In this document: positions 36,563 through 45,123 of the stretch, piece by piece | Position numbering within the stretch: the first letter of the stretch is position 1 | Layout of the letters: each line of letters opens with the position of its first letter | Origin: Clostridium sp. CAG:288 | Lineage (GTDB): Bacteria > Bacillota_I > Bacilli_A > RFN20 > CAG-288 | Length of the DNA stretch: 64,000 bases | Reading direction: 5' to 3' | Assembly: GCA_000437395.1 (NCBI GenBank) | Contig: FR898166.1 | Coordinates: 72,445-136,444 of the forward strand | The notes under the pieces: model-generated | Seen by the model: the letters and a program-made list of their open reading frames with translations, nothing else | Told to the model about the DNA's origin: nothing | Databases searched by the model: none | Made by a program: the position numbers and the translations under genes

Positions 36563-36625
36563 AAAGTGCTAAGCTTTTTAAACATAACATTTAATATATA
36601 TGTTAAAAAGCTTGCACTTTTTATA
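36563..36625. terminator. large bidirectional hairpin terminator
   Basis: AAAAGTGC...AAGCTTTTT on the left pairs with AAAAAGCTT...GCACTTTT on the right, giving a stem of over 20 bp with small bulges. It has A-runs and T-runs on both sides. It separates the dipeptidase gene from the convergent importer operon. Confidence 0.88.
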
Positions 36626-36632
36626 TGCTTAT

Positions 36633-37625
36633 TTATAAATACTTATCGGTAACTAGCTTATTGTAGTCGATAGTATCTTTACTATTTATTTCTCCTGCCA
36701 TTTCAATAATAGTTAATAGTTTATCAAAGTTTTCTTTTGTTATGTGCATGTCTGTTGCCCAAGCTTCAATATTTCTATAGTTTTGAAGAATCATTTCAAT
36801 TTCATCTAATGGAGAAGAAAGAAAATCATTTTGTACTACTTTAGCAATATTTTCAATAGGTTCTGTATAACAATACTTAATAGCTTTATCAATAGCTTTA
36901 GTGAACTTTTTAAGCATATCACCATTTTTGTCCATAGTATTTTTTAAAGTGCTATAAGCTGTATAAGGAATTATTCCTGAAGATTCTCCTAAGCTTGCTA
37001 CTATATGACCAACACCATTTTTTACTACTTGAGTTGCTGATGGTTCAAATAAGGCTACAAAATCACTTTGTCCTGCCTGAAATACTCCAGCTAAAACATC
37101 AAATTGAACATCAGTTCGAACGTTAACCTCAGCTTTAGGATCATCTTGTTTGACATCTAAACCGTTATTTTTAAGTATATATTCTAATACCATCTCAGGC
37201 ATTCCGCCTTTTCTACCACCGATAATCGTTTTACCTTTGGTCATATTCCAAGTGAAGTTATCAATTTTATCTCTAGCTAGCAAAAAGGAACCATCTTTTT
37301 GAGTTAACTTTGCAAAGTTAATGGCGTAGTTTGTGGCCCCTTGTTGTTCTATATATACAGTTGCTTCCGGACCCATTAAACCTATTTGAGCATCTTTACT
37401 TAAAAGAGCTGCCATAGTTTTATCTGCACCAGGTGTTGTTATAAAGTCTATATCTAACCCTTCTGCTTTAAAGAAACCGAGATTTTTAGCTACATATTGA
37501 GGTGCATAGAAAAGAGAGTGAGTAACTTCTGCAACTATTACCTTGTTGCCATTTGTTTTATTACATCCTACTAGTGGGATAACCATAAAGGATAGTAAAC
37601 CTATCATCAATTTGTTATATTTCAT
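36633..37625 (-). CDS. ABC transporter substrate-binding lipoprotein (NMT1/SsuA/ThiY type)
   Basis: A 330-residue lipoprotein taken from the ATG at 37625, which gives a clean signal peptide with lipobox LVGC; the longer frame to 37700 has no role in this context. The NMT1/THI5-like fold is clear: VAEVTHSLFYAPQYVAKNLG, FFKAEGLDIDF, ALLSKDAQIGLMGPEA, and later QSDFVALFEPSATQVV. This family binds thiamine precursors (HMP), aliphatic sulfonates or similar small compounds, and the sequence alone does not decide which. It follows its permease gene by one base. No TPP riboswitch is visible upstream of the operon. Confidence 0.9.
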   Translation of the reverse strand: MKYNKLMIGLLSFMVIPLVGCNKTNGNKVIVAEVTHSLFYAPQYVAKNLGFFKAEGLDIDFITTPGADKTMAALLSKDAQIGLMGPEATVYIEQQGATNYAINFAKLTQKDGSFLLARDKIDNFTWNMTKGKTIIGGRKGGMPEMVLEYILKNNGLDVKQDDPKAEVNVRTDVQFDVLAGVFQAGQSDFVALFEPSATQVVKNGVGHIVASLGESSGIIPYTAYSTLKNTMDKNGDMLKKFTKAIDKAIKYCYTEPIENIAKVVQNDFLSSPLDEIEMILQNYRNIEAWATDMHITKENFDKLLTIIEMAGEINSKDTIDYNKLVTDKYL

Positions 37626-37626
37626 T

Positions 37627-38439
37627 TTATTTTCTTTTTGTATTCCTTCCTTGTAAGTACTTTTCAAATAAAGCGAGTATTTCATACATAGCAAAAGCAA
37701 TGACAGCTAAAATAAGTACACCCATCATAACTAAGTCGAGTTTAAAGACTTGACCGCCATATACTACAAGATACCCAATTCCTCCACGAGATACTAAAAA
37801 CTCACCGACAATTACACCAACCCAAGCTAAACCAATATTGATTTTAACAAGAGAAATAATATTGGATAAATTGCCTGGAAGAACTAATTTAAAAAGTATT
37901 TGTCTTTTATTAGCTCCATACGATTGAAGCATTTTTACTTGCTCAGCATCGACACTTTTAAAATATGAATGAGCTTGAATTATTGTTACAACAAGTGATA
38001 GAGAAACACTGACTGCAACAATCCCTTTAATTCCTGTTCCTACCCAAATGATAATTATTGGTGCTAACGCTGTTTTTGGAAGAGCATTTAAAACTACTAA
38101 TATTGGATCAAGTATTTTATATAGTTTAGGTAAAAGATACAAAATAATTGCAAATATTAGTCCACTTGTCGTACCAATAAGTAGTCCAATAATTGTTTCA
38201 TAAACAGATATTCCAACATGTTTAGCTAATTCTCCAGATTTCATATATGTTAAAAATAATGAGAACACATCACTAGGCTTACTAACTAAGAAAACATTTA
38301 AAAATCCTAATCTAGCACCGACTTCCCATAAAACAAAAAAGCCAATTACTATTAATGATCTTAACAAAATAACTATTAATTTATCTTTTCTTACTTGCTT
38401 TTTAAAGTCTTTAAATGTTTCAATTTTCTTATTCTTCAT
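37627..38439 (-). CDS. ABC transporter permease (SsuC/ThiX type)
   Basis: A 270-residue membrane protein with about six helices and the family coupling segment SYGANKRQILFKLVLPGNLSNI. The upstream part has IGLLIGTTSGLIFAIIL and LNALPKTALAPIIIIWVG, both typical of sulfonate/HMP/riboflavin-precursor importer permeases. It forms a dimeric channel with the ATPase encoded immediately upstream (11-base overlap) and the binding protein encoded downstream. Confidence 0.94.
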   Translation of the reverse strand: MKNKKIETFKDFKKQVRKDKLIVILLRSLIVIGFFVLWEVGARLGFLNVFLVSKPSDVFSLFLTYMKSGELAKHVGISVYETIIGLLIGTTSGLIFAIILYLLPKLYKILDPILVVLNALPKTALAPIIIIWVGTGIKGIVAVSVSLSLVVTIIQAHSYFKSVDAEQVKMLQSYGANKRQILFKLVLPGNLSNIISLVKINIGLAWVGVIVGEFLVSRGGIGYLVVYGGQVFKLDLVMMGVLILAVIAFAMYEILALFEKYLQGRNTKRK

Positions 38440-39187
38440 GGCTTAGATCCTTATAAATTTTGTCAAAATAAACTTGAAATTCTTTTGTTGTACGTGCGTT
38501 TGTAGGAGTATGTTCTTTGCCTTCAAAGTTAAGTTTTATTTGATAGTTTCCAAGTATTTTTGATGGTCGCTTTGAAATTACAATAACTCTATCCGAAAGA
38601 GAAATAGCTTCTGAAATATCATGAGTGACGATAATAGCACTTTTTTGTTCTTTTCTAATTATGTTATTAACATCATCCTCTAAATTTAGTCTTGTTATGT
38701 AGTCTAAAGCTGAAAATGGTTCATCTAACAACAATAAATTTGGCTTTAATGCTAGAGTTCTTATTAATGCAACACGTTGTCTCATGCCACCTGATAAAGT
38801 GCTAGGGTAAGCATCTATAAAATCTTTTAATCCATATTTATTTAATAAACTTAAAACGTATTTTTTGTCTTCTGCATTTATTTTACCTTTAATTTCTAAC
38901 CCTAAAACGACATTCTTATATACTGTCCTCCAAGGAAATAAATTGTCTTTTTGAAACATATAACCGAATTGTTTAGTAGTTTGAATAAAGCCGCTATCTT
39001 GGCTAATTAAACCAGAAATTAAATTTAATATTGTTGATTTGCCAGCACCAGAAGGTCCAACTAACGTTACTATTTCATTATTTTGTACTTCAAAAGATAT
39101 GTTATTTAAAACATCTAACCGTCCATCTTTATTAAAAAAATGTTTATAAACATTTTCAAATTTAACTATAGGGTTCAAAATACTCAC
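38429..39187 (-). CDS. ABC transporter ATPase (SsuB/ThiZ type)
   Basis: A 252-residue cytoplasmic ATPase with Walker A GPSGAGKST, Q loop MFQKDNLFPWRTV, signature LSGGMRQR, Walker B LLLLDEPFSALD, and the His loop in IVTHDISEA. It energises the importer formed with the two following genes. The start is uncertain. GTG at 39187 lacks a good Shine-Dalgarno sequence, while TTG at 39178 lies four bases after AGGTGAG and may be the true one. Only about 20 bases separate it from the mgtE terminator, so there is little room for its own promoter and it may depend on readthrough from mgtE. Confidence 0.93.
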   Translation of the reverse strand: MSILNPIVKFENVYKHFFNKDGRLDVLNNISFEVQNNEIVTLVGPSGAGKSTILNLISGLISQDSGFIQTTKQFGYMFQKDNLFPWRTVYKNVVLGLEIKGKINAEDKKYVLSLLNKYGLKDFIDAYPSTLSGGMRQRVALIRTLALKPNLLLLDEPFSALDYITRLNLEDDVNNIIRKEQKSAIIVTHDISEAISLSDRVIVISKRPSKILGNYQIKLNFEGKEHTPTNARTTKEFQVYFDKIYKDLSHEE

Positions 39188-39202
39188 CTATTTTAGAATA
39201 TG

Positions 39203-39232
39203 AAAAAACCAGAACTGCCGTAACAGTTCTGG
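39203..39232 (-). terminator. mgtE terminator (possibly leaky)
   Basis: On the minus strand a perfect 9-bp stem CCAGAACTG/CAGTTCTGG (39209-39217 with 39224-39232) is followed by a run of six T. The ATPase gene begins only about 20 bases further on. Confidence 0.88.
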
Positions 39233-39251
39233 TAAATAATCCACTTTTTAC

Positions 39252-40676
39252 CTACAAACCTAATATTAATTTGGCAAGGAGGAAATAAACAGCAAGTGAA
39301 CTTACATCAAGTATTGTTGTAATTAAAGGTCCTGCCATCAATGCTGGGTCGAGGTGAATTAGCTTAGCTAGCATTGGTAATGAGCTACCAAGAGTTTTAG
39401 CCATAACAATAATAAGATACATAGTCAATGAAACAAGGAGGGCTAAAAGCCATTCAGGGTAATTTGTAGCTCCACCTGTTGCATCGATAATGCCAGTTTT
39501 TAATTCTATAAATATCCAAGCAAAGTTGAAGGCAGAGATGAATAAGCCTGTGATTAAAGCTACTCTAAACTCTTTCCATAAAACTTTTGGATAATCTGAT
39601 AATTTTACTTCACCTAAAGCTAAAGCTCTTGTAACGACTGTTGTTGTTTGGTTACCAGCATTACCTGATGTATCCATTAGCATAGGAACAAATACCGTCA
39701 AAACTGGGACGACCATGAGCAAACTTTCAAAGTTATTTAATAAGAGTCCAGTAAGTGTGGCAGAGAGCATTAAGACTAATAGCCATACAACTCTTGATTT
39801 AGCAAGTTTGAAGACTCCAGTTTTTAAATAAGGTGTATCAACAGGAGTGATAGCAGCCATCTTTTGCAAGTCTTCTGTGTTTTCTTCTTCAATAACGTCC
39901 ATGACATCATCGAAAGTAATAATACCTAACAATCTTCCTTCAGTATTAACAACTGGTAAGACAGGAATATCATATTTTTTAAATATTCTAGCAACTTCTT
40001 CTTGGTCGGTATTTGTATAAACTTCTGTATAATCAGTGTTCATGATTTCAGTGATTGGAGTATCATCTTTAGCAAATACTAGTTCTTCAAGAGAAAGAGT
40101 ACCAATAAGCTTTCTTGATTCATCGACAACAAACGTTGTAGCTACTGTTTCTGCACCTTTACCAATGGACTTGATTTTGTCTAAAGCTTCTTTAGCTGTA
40201 GCTGTCTTTTTAATTTCGACATATTCACTGGTCATGATTGAACCAGCAGAGTCATCATTGTAATTTAAAAATCTATTGATATTACCACGATTTTCTTTAT
40301 CGGTAGCTTGCAAAACTTTAGAAACTAAGTTACTTGGCAACTCTTCGACAAAGTCGATCAAGTCATCGGTTGACATATCTCTAATTAAGTTTTGAATATC
40401 AGCTTCTGAGAAAGCCTCAACAATAGTTTGTTGTTGATCTTGATCAAGATATGAGAAAATTTCTGCTGTATATTCATTTTGAATAGTCTTAAACAAAAGG
40501 ATAACGTCTCTTTTGTCTTCAGCTTGATCGTAGTCCATAAGCTTTATTGCATCAGCAACAACAATTGGAGAGTGGTCTTCAACAAGACTTCGTAGGGAAG
40601 TAAAATCCTTTTTTGCTATAAGTGATCTTATTTCTGCTAATAGTTGTTCACTATCGGTTATTTCTTCTTCGTTCAT
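39252..40676 (-). CDS. mgtE: magnesium transporter MgtE
   Basis: A 474-residue Mg2+ channel/transporter of full family length. The N-terminal MgtE_N helical repeat region (about 1-140) contains LIDFVEELPSN. A CBS pair follows (about 145-265) with DDSAGSIMTSEYVEI and RLLGIITFDDVMDVIEEE. The C-terminal membrane domain has five helices and the conserved pore segment PMLMDTSGNAGNQTTT, where the Asn-Ala-Gly-Asn-Gln stretch lines the ion path. The cytoplasmic domains sense Mg2+ and gate the channel. A strong AAAGGAGG precedes the ATG. The leader is short, so no M-box riboswitch is present. Confidence 0.97.
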   Translation of the reverse strand: MNEEEITDSEQLLAEIRSLIAKKDFTSLRSLVEDHSPIVVADAIKLMDYDQAEDKRDVILLFKTIQNEYTAEIFSYLDQDQQQTIVEAFSEADIQNLIRDMSTDDLIDFVEELPSNLVSKVLQATDKENRGNINRFLNYNDDSAGSIMTSEYVEIKKTATAKEALDKIKSIGKGAETVATTFVVDESRKLIGTLSLEELVFAKDDTPITEIMNTDYTEVYTNTDQEEVARIFKKYDIPVLPVVNTEGRLLGIITFDDVMDVIEEENTEDLQKMAAITPVDTPYLKTGVFKLAKSRVVWLLVLMLSATLTGLLLNNFESLLMVVPVLTVFVPMLMDTSGNAGNQTTTVVTRALALGEVKLSDYPKVLWKEFRVALITGLFISAFNFAWIFIELKTGIIDATGGATNYPEWLLALLVSLTMYLIIVMAKTLGSSLPMLAKLIHLDPALMAGPLITTILDVSSLAVYFLLAKLILGL

Positions 40677-40702
40677 GTTAATGACCTCCTTTCGTCTTTG
40701 CT

Positions 40703-40731
40703 AGTATGGCATTTTAAATCGATTTTTACAA
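40703..40731 (-). promoter_or_regulatory. candidate mgtE promoter
   Basis: On the minus strand TTGTAA (complement of 40726-40731), a 17-base spacer and CATACT (complement of 40703-40708) form a reasonable sigma-A promoter just upstream of the mgtE ribosome binding site. Confidence 0.45.
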
Positions 40732-40746
40732 GACGAAAAGAAAAAA

Positions 40747-40962
40747 TTATAATACTTTTACATAAATTTCTTTAACTTCGCTTTTATTTAAGTATAAAAC
40801 AGAATCATCGAATAATATTACTATAAAGTTAAATGTTTTATATAATACTTCAACTAATTGATTTTCTCTTAATCCATAATTATATAAATCATCATTTTTA
40901 ATAGAATAAATAACACATTTTTTGTTGGTTTTAATAGAATTTAGGTTTACGATTTCTTCCAT
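40747..40962 (-). CDS. small FeoA-like domain protein
   Basis: A 71-residue protein with the SH3-like beta pattern of FeoA: KKCVIYSI, then a Leu/Gly turn (LYNYGLRENQLVEVL), NFIVILFDDSVLYLNKSEV, and a final strand EIYVKVL. FeoA proteins are small cytoplasmic partners of the ferrous-iron channel FeoB or act as domains of metal regulators. No feoB is in the window, so a role in iron uptake is only a suggestion. It lies upstream of mgtE on the same strand, separated by a short promoter region. No good Shine-Dalgarno sequence is seen before its ATG. Confidence 0.5.
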   Translation of the reverse strand: MEEIVNLNSIKTNKKCVIYSIKNDDLYNYGLRENQLVEVLYKTFNFIVILFDDSVLYLNKSEVKEIYVKVL

Positions 40963-41137
40963 AGTTAAATTAAAATATGCAACTAGTAATAAAATGGTTA
41001 CTTTGCTTATATCTCATCAATTATGATTAGCTTAAAAGTGTTGTGCGCAAAAAATGGGCAATAAAGTAAAAAATGAACAAATGATATGCTTTCAATTATT
41101 GAAAAAAATTATCTTGTATGAGAAAATATAAACGATA

Positions 41138-41151
41138 CCGAGCTTGCTCGG
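41138..41151. promoter_or_regulatory. perfect GC-rich palindrome in the leader of the NifU-like gene
   Basis: CCGAGCTTGCTCGG is a perfect 14-bp palindrome in a very AT-rich leader, 32 bases before the ATG at 41184. It could be a regulator site or a small RNA hairpin. It has no T-run behind it, so it is not an obvious terminator. Confidence 0.4.
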
Positions 41152-41183
41152 ACAAATAATAAAGAAAGGTTAATAGGTAACTT

Positions 41184-41876
41184 ATGGATTACTCCAAAGA
41201 AGTTAGCAACCAATGTATTGTTAATAAAGGTTGCGATCACGGCCCAGCACCAATCCCAGAAGAAGGTAGATGGGTCCTTGCTAAAGAGATTAAAGATATC
41301 TCTGGCCTCAGCCACGGTGTCGGCTGGTGTGCTCCTCAACAAGGTGCTTGTAAGTTAACATTAAATGTTAAAAACGGCATCATCGAAGAAGCTCTCGTTG
41401 AGACTATCGGTTGTTCCGGTATGACTCACTCTGCAGCTATGGCTGTAGAAATTTTACAAGGAAAGACACTCCTTGAAGCTCTTAACACAGATCTTGTCTG
41501 CGATGCAATTAACGTTGCAATGCGCGAAATCTTTAAACAATTTGTTTATGGACGTACACAAACTGCTTTCTCAGAGAACGGTCTTCCAGTTGGTTCATCA
41601 TTAGATGACCTTGGTAAGAACATTCGTAGCCAAGTTGCTACAATGGTTGGCACAAAAGCAAAAGGCCCACGTTATCTTGAAATGACAGATGGTTATGTCT
41701 TAAAGCTTGGTCTCGATAGTCACGATGAAATTATCGGTTATCAATTTGTCAATCTCGGCAAAATGATGAACGCAATCCGTAGTGGTGTCGATCCAAAAGA
41801 AGCATATGAAAAAGCAATTGGTCAATATGGCCGCTTCAGTGAAGCAGTCAAGACTATTGACCCAAGAAAGGAGTAA
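41184..41876 (+). CDS. NifU-like iron-sulfur cluster scaffold-type protein (GGGtGRT partner)
   Basis: A 230-residue protein with a NifU/IscU-like N-terminal half: QGACKLTLNVKNGIIEEALVETIGCSGMTHSAAMAVEILQGKTLLEAL, in which Cys residues sit in GWCAPQQGAC and TIGCSG. An extra Cys-containing leader (NQCIVNKGCDHGPAP) precedes it, and about 70 residues follow. IscU-type proteins assemble Fe-S clusters in the cytoplasm. Here the gene is paired, five bases apart, with a GGGtGRT protein gene, an association seen in gut anaerobes with no established function that I know of. Codon use is richer in C-ending codons than in the neighbours, which suggests high expression. The usual IscU active-site pattern is not fully conserved. 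Confidence 0.8.
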   Translation: MDYSKEVSNQCIVNKGCDHGPAPIPEEGRWVLAKEIKDISGLSHGVGWCAPQQGACKLTLNVKNGIIEEALVETIGCSGMTHSAAMAVEILQGKTLLEALNTDLVCDAINVAMREIFKQFVYGRTQTAFSENGLPVGSSLDDLGKNIRSQVATMVGTKAKGPRYLEMTDGYVLKLGLDSHDEIIGYQFVNLGKMMNAIRSGVDPKEAYEKAIGQYGRFSEAVKTIDPRKE

Positions 41877-41881
41877 TTTTT

Positions 41882-42886
41882 ATGGCTACATTTGAAAACT
41901 CCGAACGTCGTGCAGCTGGCATTGCCGCATGCTGTGCAAAATATGGCATCAAGGATTTAGACGAAGCAAGAGAAATTTGCTTAGCTCATGGAATTGATGT
42001 TGAAAAAATAGTTAAAGGTGTTCAACCAATTTGTTTCGATAACGCTGTTTGGGCTTATACACTTGGTGTTGCAATCGGCTTAAAAGAAGGTGTTAAGACA
42101 GCTGTTAAAGCTAGTGAACTTATTGGTGTTGGTCTCCAAGCTTTCTGTGTTCCTGGTTCTGTTGCCCAAGTTCGTGAAGTCGGCTTAGGTCATGGTAACT
42201 TAGGTGCTATGTTATTAAGTGAAGAAACAAAATGCTTCTGCTTCTTAGCAGGTCACGAATCATTTGCTGCTGCTGAAGGTGCAATTGGTATTGCTCGTAA
42301 CGCAAACAAAGCAAGAAAAACTCCATTAAAGGTTATCTTAAATGGTTTAGGAAAAGATGCTGCTTACATCATTTCAAGAATCAATGGTTTTACATATGTC
42401 CAAACAGATTATGATTTTGCAACATCTGAACTTAAGATTGTTAGAGAAGTTAAATTCTCTGATGGCGAAAGAGCCAACATTCGTTGCTATGGTGCAAACG
42501 ACGTTTCTGAAGGTGTTGCTATTATGCAATATGAAGATGTCGACGTTTCCATCACTGGTAACTCTACAAACCCAACTAGATTCCAACATCCAGTTGCTGG
42601 TACATATAAAAACTGGGCTTGGTCTCATGGTAAGAAGTATTTCTCAGTCGCTTCAGGTGGCGGTACTGGTAGAACACTTCACCCAGACAACATGGCCGCT
42701 GGTCCATCTTCTTATGGCTTAACAGATACCATGGGAAGAATGCACGCTGATGCACAATTTGCTGGTTCTTCATCAGTTCCTGCTCACGTTGAAATGATGG
42801 GTCTCATCGGTATGGGTAATAACCCAATGGTCGGTGCCACAGTTAGCTGCGCAGTTGCTGTCTACGAAGCAAACAAAGATAAGTAA
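41882..42886 (+). CDS. GGGtGRT family protein
   Basis: A 334-residue protein named for the motif seen here as SGGGTGRTLHPDNMAAG (about residues 257-273). Other conserved parts are an N-terminal Cys pair (AACCAKYGIKDLDEAR), ALYTLGV-like helices, GLGHGNLGAMLLSEETKCF and a C-terminal GLIGMGNNPMVGATVSCAVAV. There is no signal peptide or strong membrane helix. The biochemical role of the family is not established to my knowledge. The constant pairing with a NifU-like protein, seen here too, suggests a joint function in iron-sulfur or cysteine-based chemistry. It is followed by a terminator, so the two genes form a closed operon. Confidence 0.88.
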   Translation: MATFENSERRAAGIAACCAKYGIKDLDEAREICLAHGIDVEKIVKGVQPICFDNAVWAYTLGVAIGLKEGVKTAVKASELIGVGLQAFCVPGSVAQVREVGLGHGNLGAMLLSEETKCFCFLAGHESFAAAEGAIGIARNANKARKTPLKVILNGLGKDAAYIISRINGFTYVQTDYDFATSELKIVREVKFSDGERANIRCYGANDVSEGVAIMQYEDVDVSITGNSTNPTRFQHPVAGTYKNWAWSHGKKYFSVASGGGTGRTLHPDNMAAGPSSYGLTDTMGRMHADAQFAGSSSVPAHVEMMGLIGMGNNPMVGATVSCAVAVYEANKDK

Positions 42887-42897
42887 AATTAATAATT

Positions 42898-42957
42898 AGA
42901 GCTTAATTCAAAAGTAATACTGTAATCAGTTATTTCTTAAGAGTTAAGCTCTTTTTA
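42898..42957 (+). terminator. terminator of the NifU-like/GGGtGRT operon
   Basis: AGAGCTTAA (42898-42906) pairs with TTAAGCTCT (42944-42952) across a long loop and is followed by a run of T. Confidence 0.7.
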
Positions 42958-43047
42958 TATGCTTTATTTATTTTTTGGGGCATTTTAACAAAAAAAGTAG
43001 GATTTTGTCGAAATTTTCCCATATATAAAATAGGAGGATAGACAGAA

Positions 43048-43428
43048 ATGACTTATAAAGAAATGTCTAAAGAATTAAAAGAGATTGCTAAGACTTACAA
43101 TAGAAGCTTACAAGATCTAATTGTAAATGGCGCACAAATTAAAGAAGGATTTTTATTTGATCCATCTAAAAGAAATGATGAGTACGCGTTTTTCCAGTTT
43201 AAGGGAACAAACTCATCGACAATTAACGCTGAAAGGTTTGTTTTAAGTGTCAATTTTGCTCTGACATGTCTAAAAACTGAATATAGAACAATCTTATGGC
43301 ACGATTATTTCCGCAAAGCAGAAAATGGATGGTGGATTTCTTATTTTTCTAAAACATCGTATTATCGAAATAGACGAGAGGCAGTAAAAGAATTTATGGA
43401 GATAAAAATGGATGCTAACAACTTTTAA
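43048..43428 (+). CDS. MG284/MPN403-like small protein with sigma-region-4-like C-terminus
   Basis: A 126-residue cytoplasmic protein. The C-terminal half, ILWHDYFRKAENGWWISYFS followed by a STYYR-like stretch (KTSYYRNRREAVKEFM), matches the pattern I know from the MG284/MPN403 family of mollicutes and related Bacilli. It also resembles phage late-gene activators of the ArpU type, with a basic helix-turn-helix-like end. A DNA-binding or regulatory role is likely but unproven. It has a good AGGAGG 8-13 bases upstream and overlaps the start of the next gene by 17 bases, so it heads a six-gene operon that continues to 46057. Confidence 0.5.
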   Translation: MTYKEMSKELKEIAKTYNRSLQDLIVNGAQIKEGFLFDPSKRNDEYAFFQFKGTNSSTINAERFVLSVNFALTCLKTEYRTILWHDYFRKAENGWWISYFSKTSYYRNRREAVKEFMEIKMDANNF

Positions 43429-44146
43429 GAATAGTTTATCTATTTTATTCTTTTTGCCTTTATTAGTTTTTGATCAAAATAATAATCATGTTTCTGATAT
43501 AAAAATTAAAACTGTTGATAATGGATATGAAGTTTCTTTTATTGCTAATAGTTTGATTGATGAGACTTTAAAAGTTACATATAAAGAAAACATTAAAATA
43601 TTGTGCGATAATTTAGGAAAAAATAATTATTCGTTTATTATCAATTTTCATGAATTTGATGGTGGAAATGATAACATTTATTTTTATTTAGGCGATGATG
43701 TTTTTAATGCTAATGTCATAAATTATATAAATAACGAATTTAATAAAAAAACAGATTATATATTTACTCGTCCTATAGGCATAGATACAAATTCGAAATT
43801 TATTTATGAAACTTTAATTATTGAACCGCTCGAATTTGAATTGTGGTCAAATTGTAATTATTATGTTGGTCCAATTGTTAAGTTTAAGTCAAATAAAGAT
43901 TATGAAGAAATAAAAGATTATTGCTTTTCTGTAACAACAAAAACTTTTAGTAAAAATTTAAAGATAGTTAAAGATCTGGATAATTATATGCTTGCTTTGG
44001 ATTATATAAATGTCAGTTTGAATAACGAACTTTTAGACTATTCTATAAATTTTAATGATCAAATACTTGTTAGAGGAAAAATATTATCACATAAAACTTT
44101 TGATAGCAAAAATGGAATAGGTGAATATGAAATACATCAAATTTAA
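43412..44146 (+). CDS. exported protein of unknown function, first structural gene of the TadB/C-like operon
   Basis: A 244-residue protein with an N-terminal hydrophobic segment (SLSILFFLPLLVF, about residues 9-21) that should export or anchor it. The remainder is a beta-rich extracytoplasmic domain, with strands such as IKIKTVDNGYEVSFIAN and FELWSNCNYYVGPIVKF. No lipobox and no family recognised. The start overlaps the preceding gene, with GGAG nine bases upstream. It overlaps the next gene by 26 bases. The tight overlaps with two TadB/TadC-like genes suggest a surface or envelope component of the same apparatus. Confidence 0.65.
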   Translation: MLTTFKNSLSILFFLPLLVFDQNNNHVSDIKIKTVDNGYEVSFIANSLIDETLKVTYKENIKILCDNLGKNNYSFIINFHEFDGGNDNIYFYLGDDVFNANVINYINNEFNKKTDYIFTRPIGIDTNSKFIYETLIIEPLEFELWSNCNYYVGPIVKFKSNKDYEEIKDYCFSVTTKTFSKNLKIVKDLDNYMLALDYINVSLNNELLDYSINFNDQILVRGKILSHKTFDSKNGIGEYEIHQI

Positions 44147-44477
44147 TTTGTCTTTTTTAATTATATTCATCGGTTTGAATTATATATATTTCAATTTTGG
44201 TAAAAATAAATTTAATTTTCAAATTGAAAGTTTTTTAAAAGAGAATTTAAAAAAAGCATTTTTAGACAATGTTGTTTTTGTTGATGAAAAACCAATGATT
44301 GATTCAGATAATTTAATAAAAGAATATAGTTATTTAGTTTATCAAAAATATAGAGAAGCTGAAATAACACAAATTTACATTGATGATGAATATAAAAAAT
44401 ATGTATATAGCATTAAAGAGATAGTAACTATAGATGAAGTTAAATATGAGGTTGGGTATGGAATTAAAGAAAAGTAA
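44121..44477 (+). CDS. small single-pass membrane protein, pilin/TadE-like by position
   Basis: A 118-residue protein with one hydrophobic helix at about residues 8-24 (FNLSFLIIFIGLNYIYF) after a short basic start, then an extracytoplasmic polar region rich in Lys, Glu and Tyr. Size and layout (one N-terminal helix, about 90 soluble residues) match TadE-like minor pilins or other pseudopilin-type subunits. No processing motif with a conserved Glu is obvious, so this stays a positional inference. It overlaps its neighbours on both sides (26 and 44 bases in the longest frames), which implies strong translational coupling. Confidence 0.6.
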   Translation: MNMKYIKFNLSFLIIFIGLNYIYFNFGKNKFNFQIESFLKENLKKAFLDNVVFVDEKPMIDSDNLIKEYSYLVYQKYREAEITQIYIDDEYKKYVYSIKEIVTIDEVKYEVGYGIKEK

Positions 44478-45123
44478 GATTAAATTTTATCTTTCTATAG
44501 TTATAGCTATTTTGGTTTGGTTGTTGTTTTTATATGTAAATATAAGAAATTATATAAACATTTTTATTATTGTTATAGGAACTTTAAGTGTTGTTTTATT
44601 TTCTAGTTTGTATTATTCAGTTTTAAAATCATATTATGTTAGAACATGTTCTTTCGCTTTTGCGCGTTCTTTATTATTTAATTTAAAATGGGGCGCAAAT
44701 TATAAAGAAAGTTTAGAAGCAAGTTGTGAAAAAATAAAAGGCATAAATATTAATATTTCATTAGAAGACACATCTCTTTCATTGGAGTTCAAGAAACTAA
44801 AGTTAGGTTATTTAAATTCGTTAATTACTACTATTATAGACAGCGCTAATAATGGTAAAAAGCTTTTTATAAGAAGTATGTCAATCGATTATATTTTAAA
44901 AAAGGAAATAGATAAAAAAAACGAAATTGAGTTAAATTTATCAAATACTTTATCCGCGTTTTTACAAATTAACTGTATTAATTTGATTTTGTTTTTTATG
45001 TGCGTAATAAATCAAAGCTTTGAAATAATAATTTCAAATTCGATTATGTATATTTGGCTAATAATCATATTAAGTAACTTATGCTTCACATTAGTTTTAA
45101 ATGGTATTAAAGGAGAAATATAA
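44434..45123 (+). CDS. TadB/GspF-like membrane platform protein
   Basis: A protein of up to 229 residues. The ATG at 44434 overlaps the previous gene deeply, and the in-frame ATG at 44458 (MELKKSKIKF) is an alternative start. It has two hydrophobic helices near the N-terminus (about 18-35 and 38-57), a cytoplasmic helical domain of about 100 residues, and two helices at the C-terminus (about 178-195 and 201-222). This is the layout of TadB/TadC proteins, short relatives of GspF that sit in the membrane beneath a pilus. It is somewhat shorter than classical TadB. A matching gene follows directly, so the two probably form the TadB/TadC pair. No CpaF/TadA ATPase gene is in the operon. Confidence 0.55.
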   Translation: MKLNMRLGMELKKSKIKFYLSIVIAILVWLLFLYVNIRNYINIFIIVIGTLSVVLFSSLYYSVLKSYYVRTCSFAFARSLLFNLKWGANYKESLEASCEKIKGININISLEDTSLSLEFKKLKLGYLNSLITTIIDSANNGKKLFIRSMSIDYILKKEIDKKNEIELNLSNTLSAFLQINCINLILFFMCVINQSFEIIISNSIMYIWLIIILSNLCFTLVLNGIKGEI

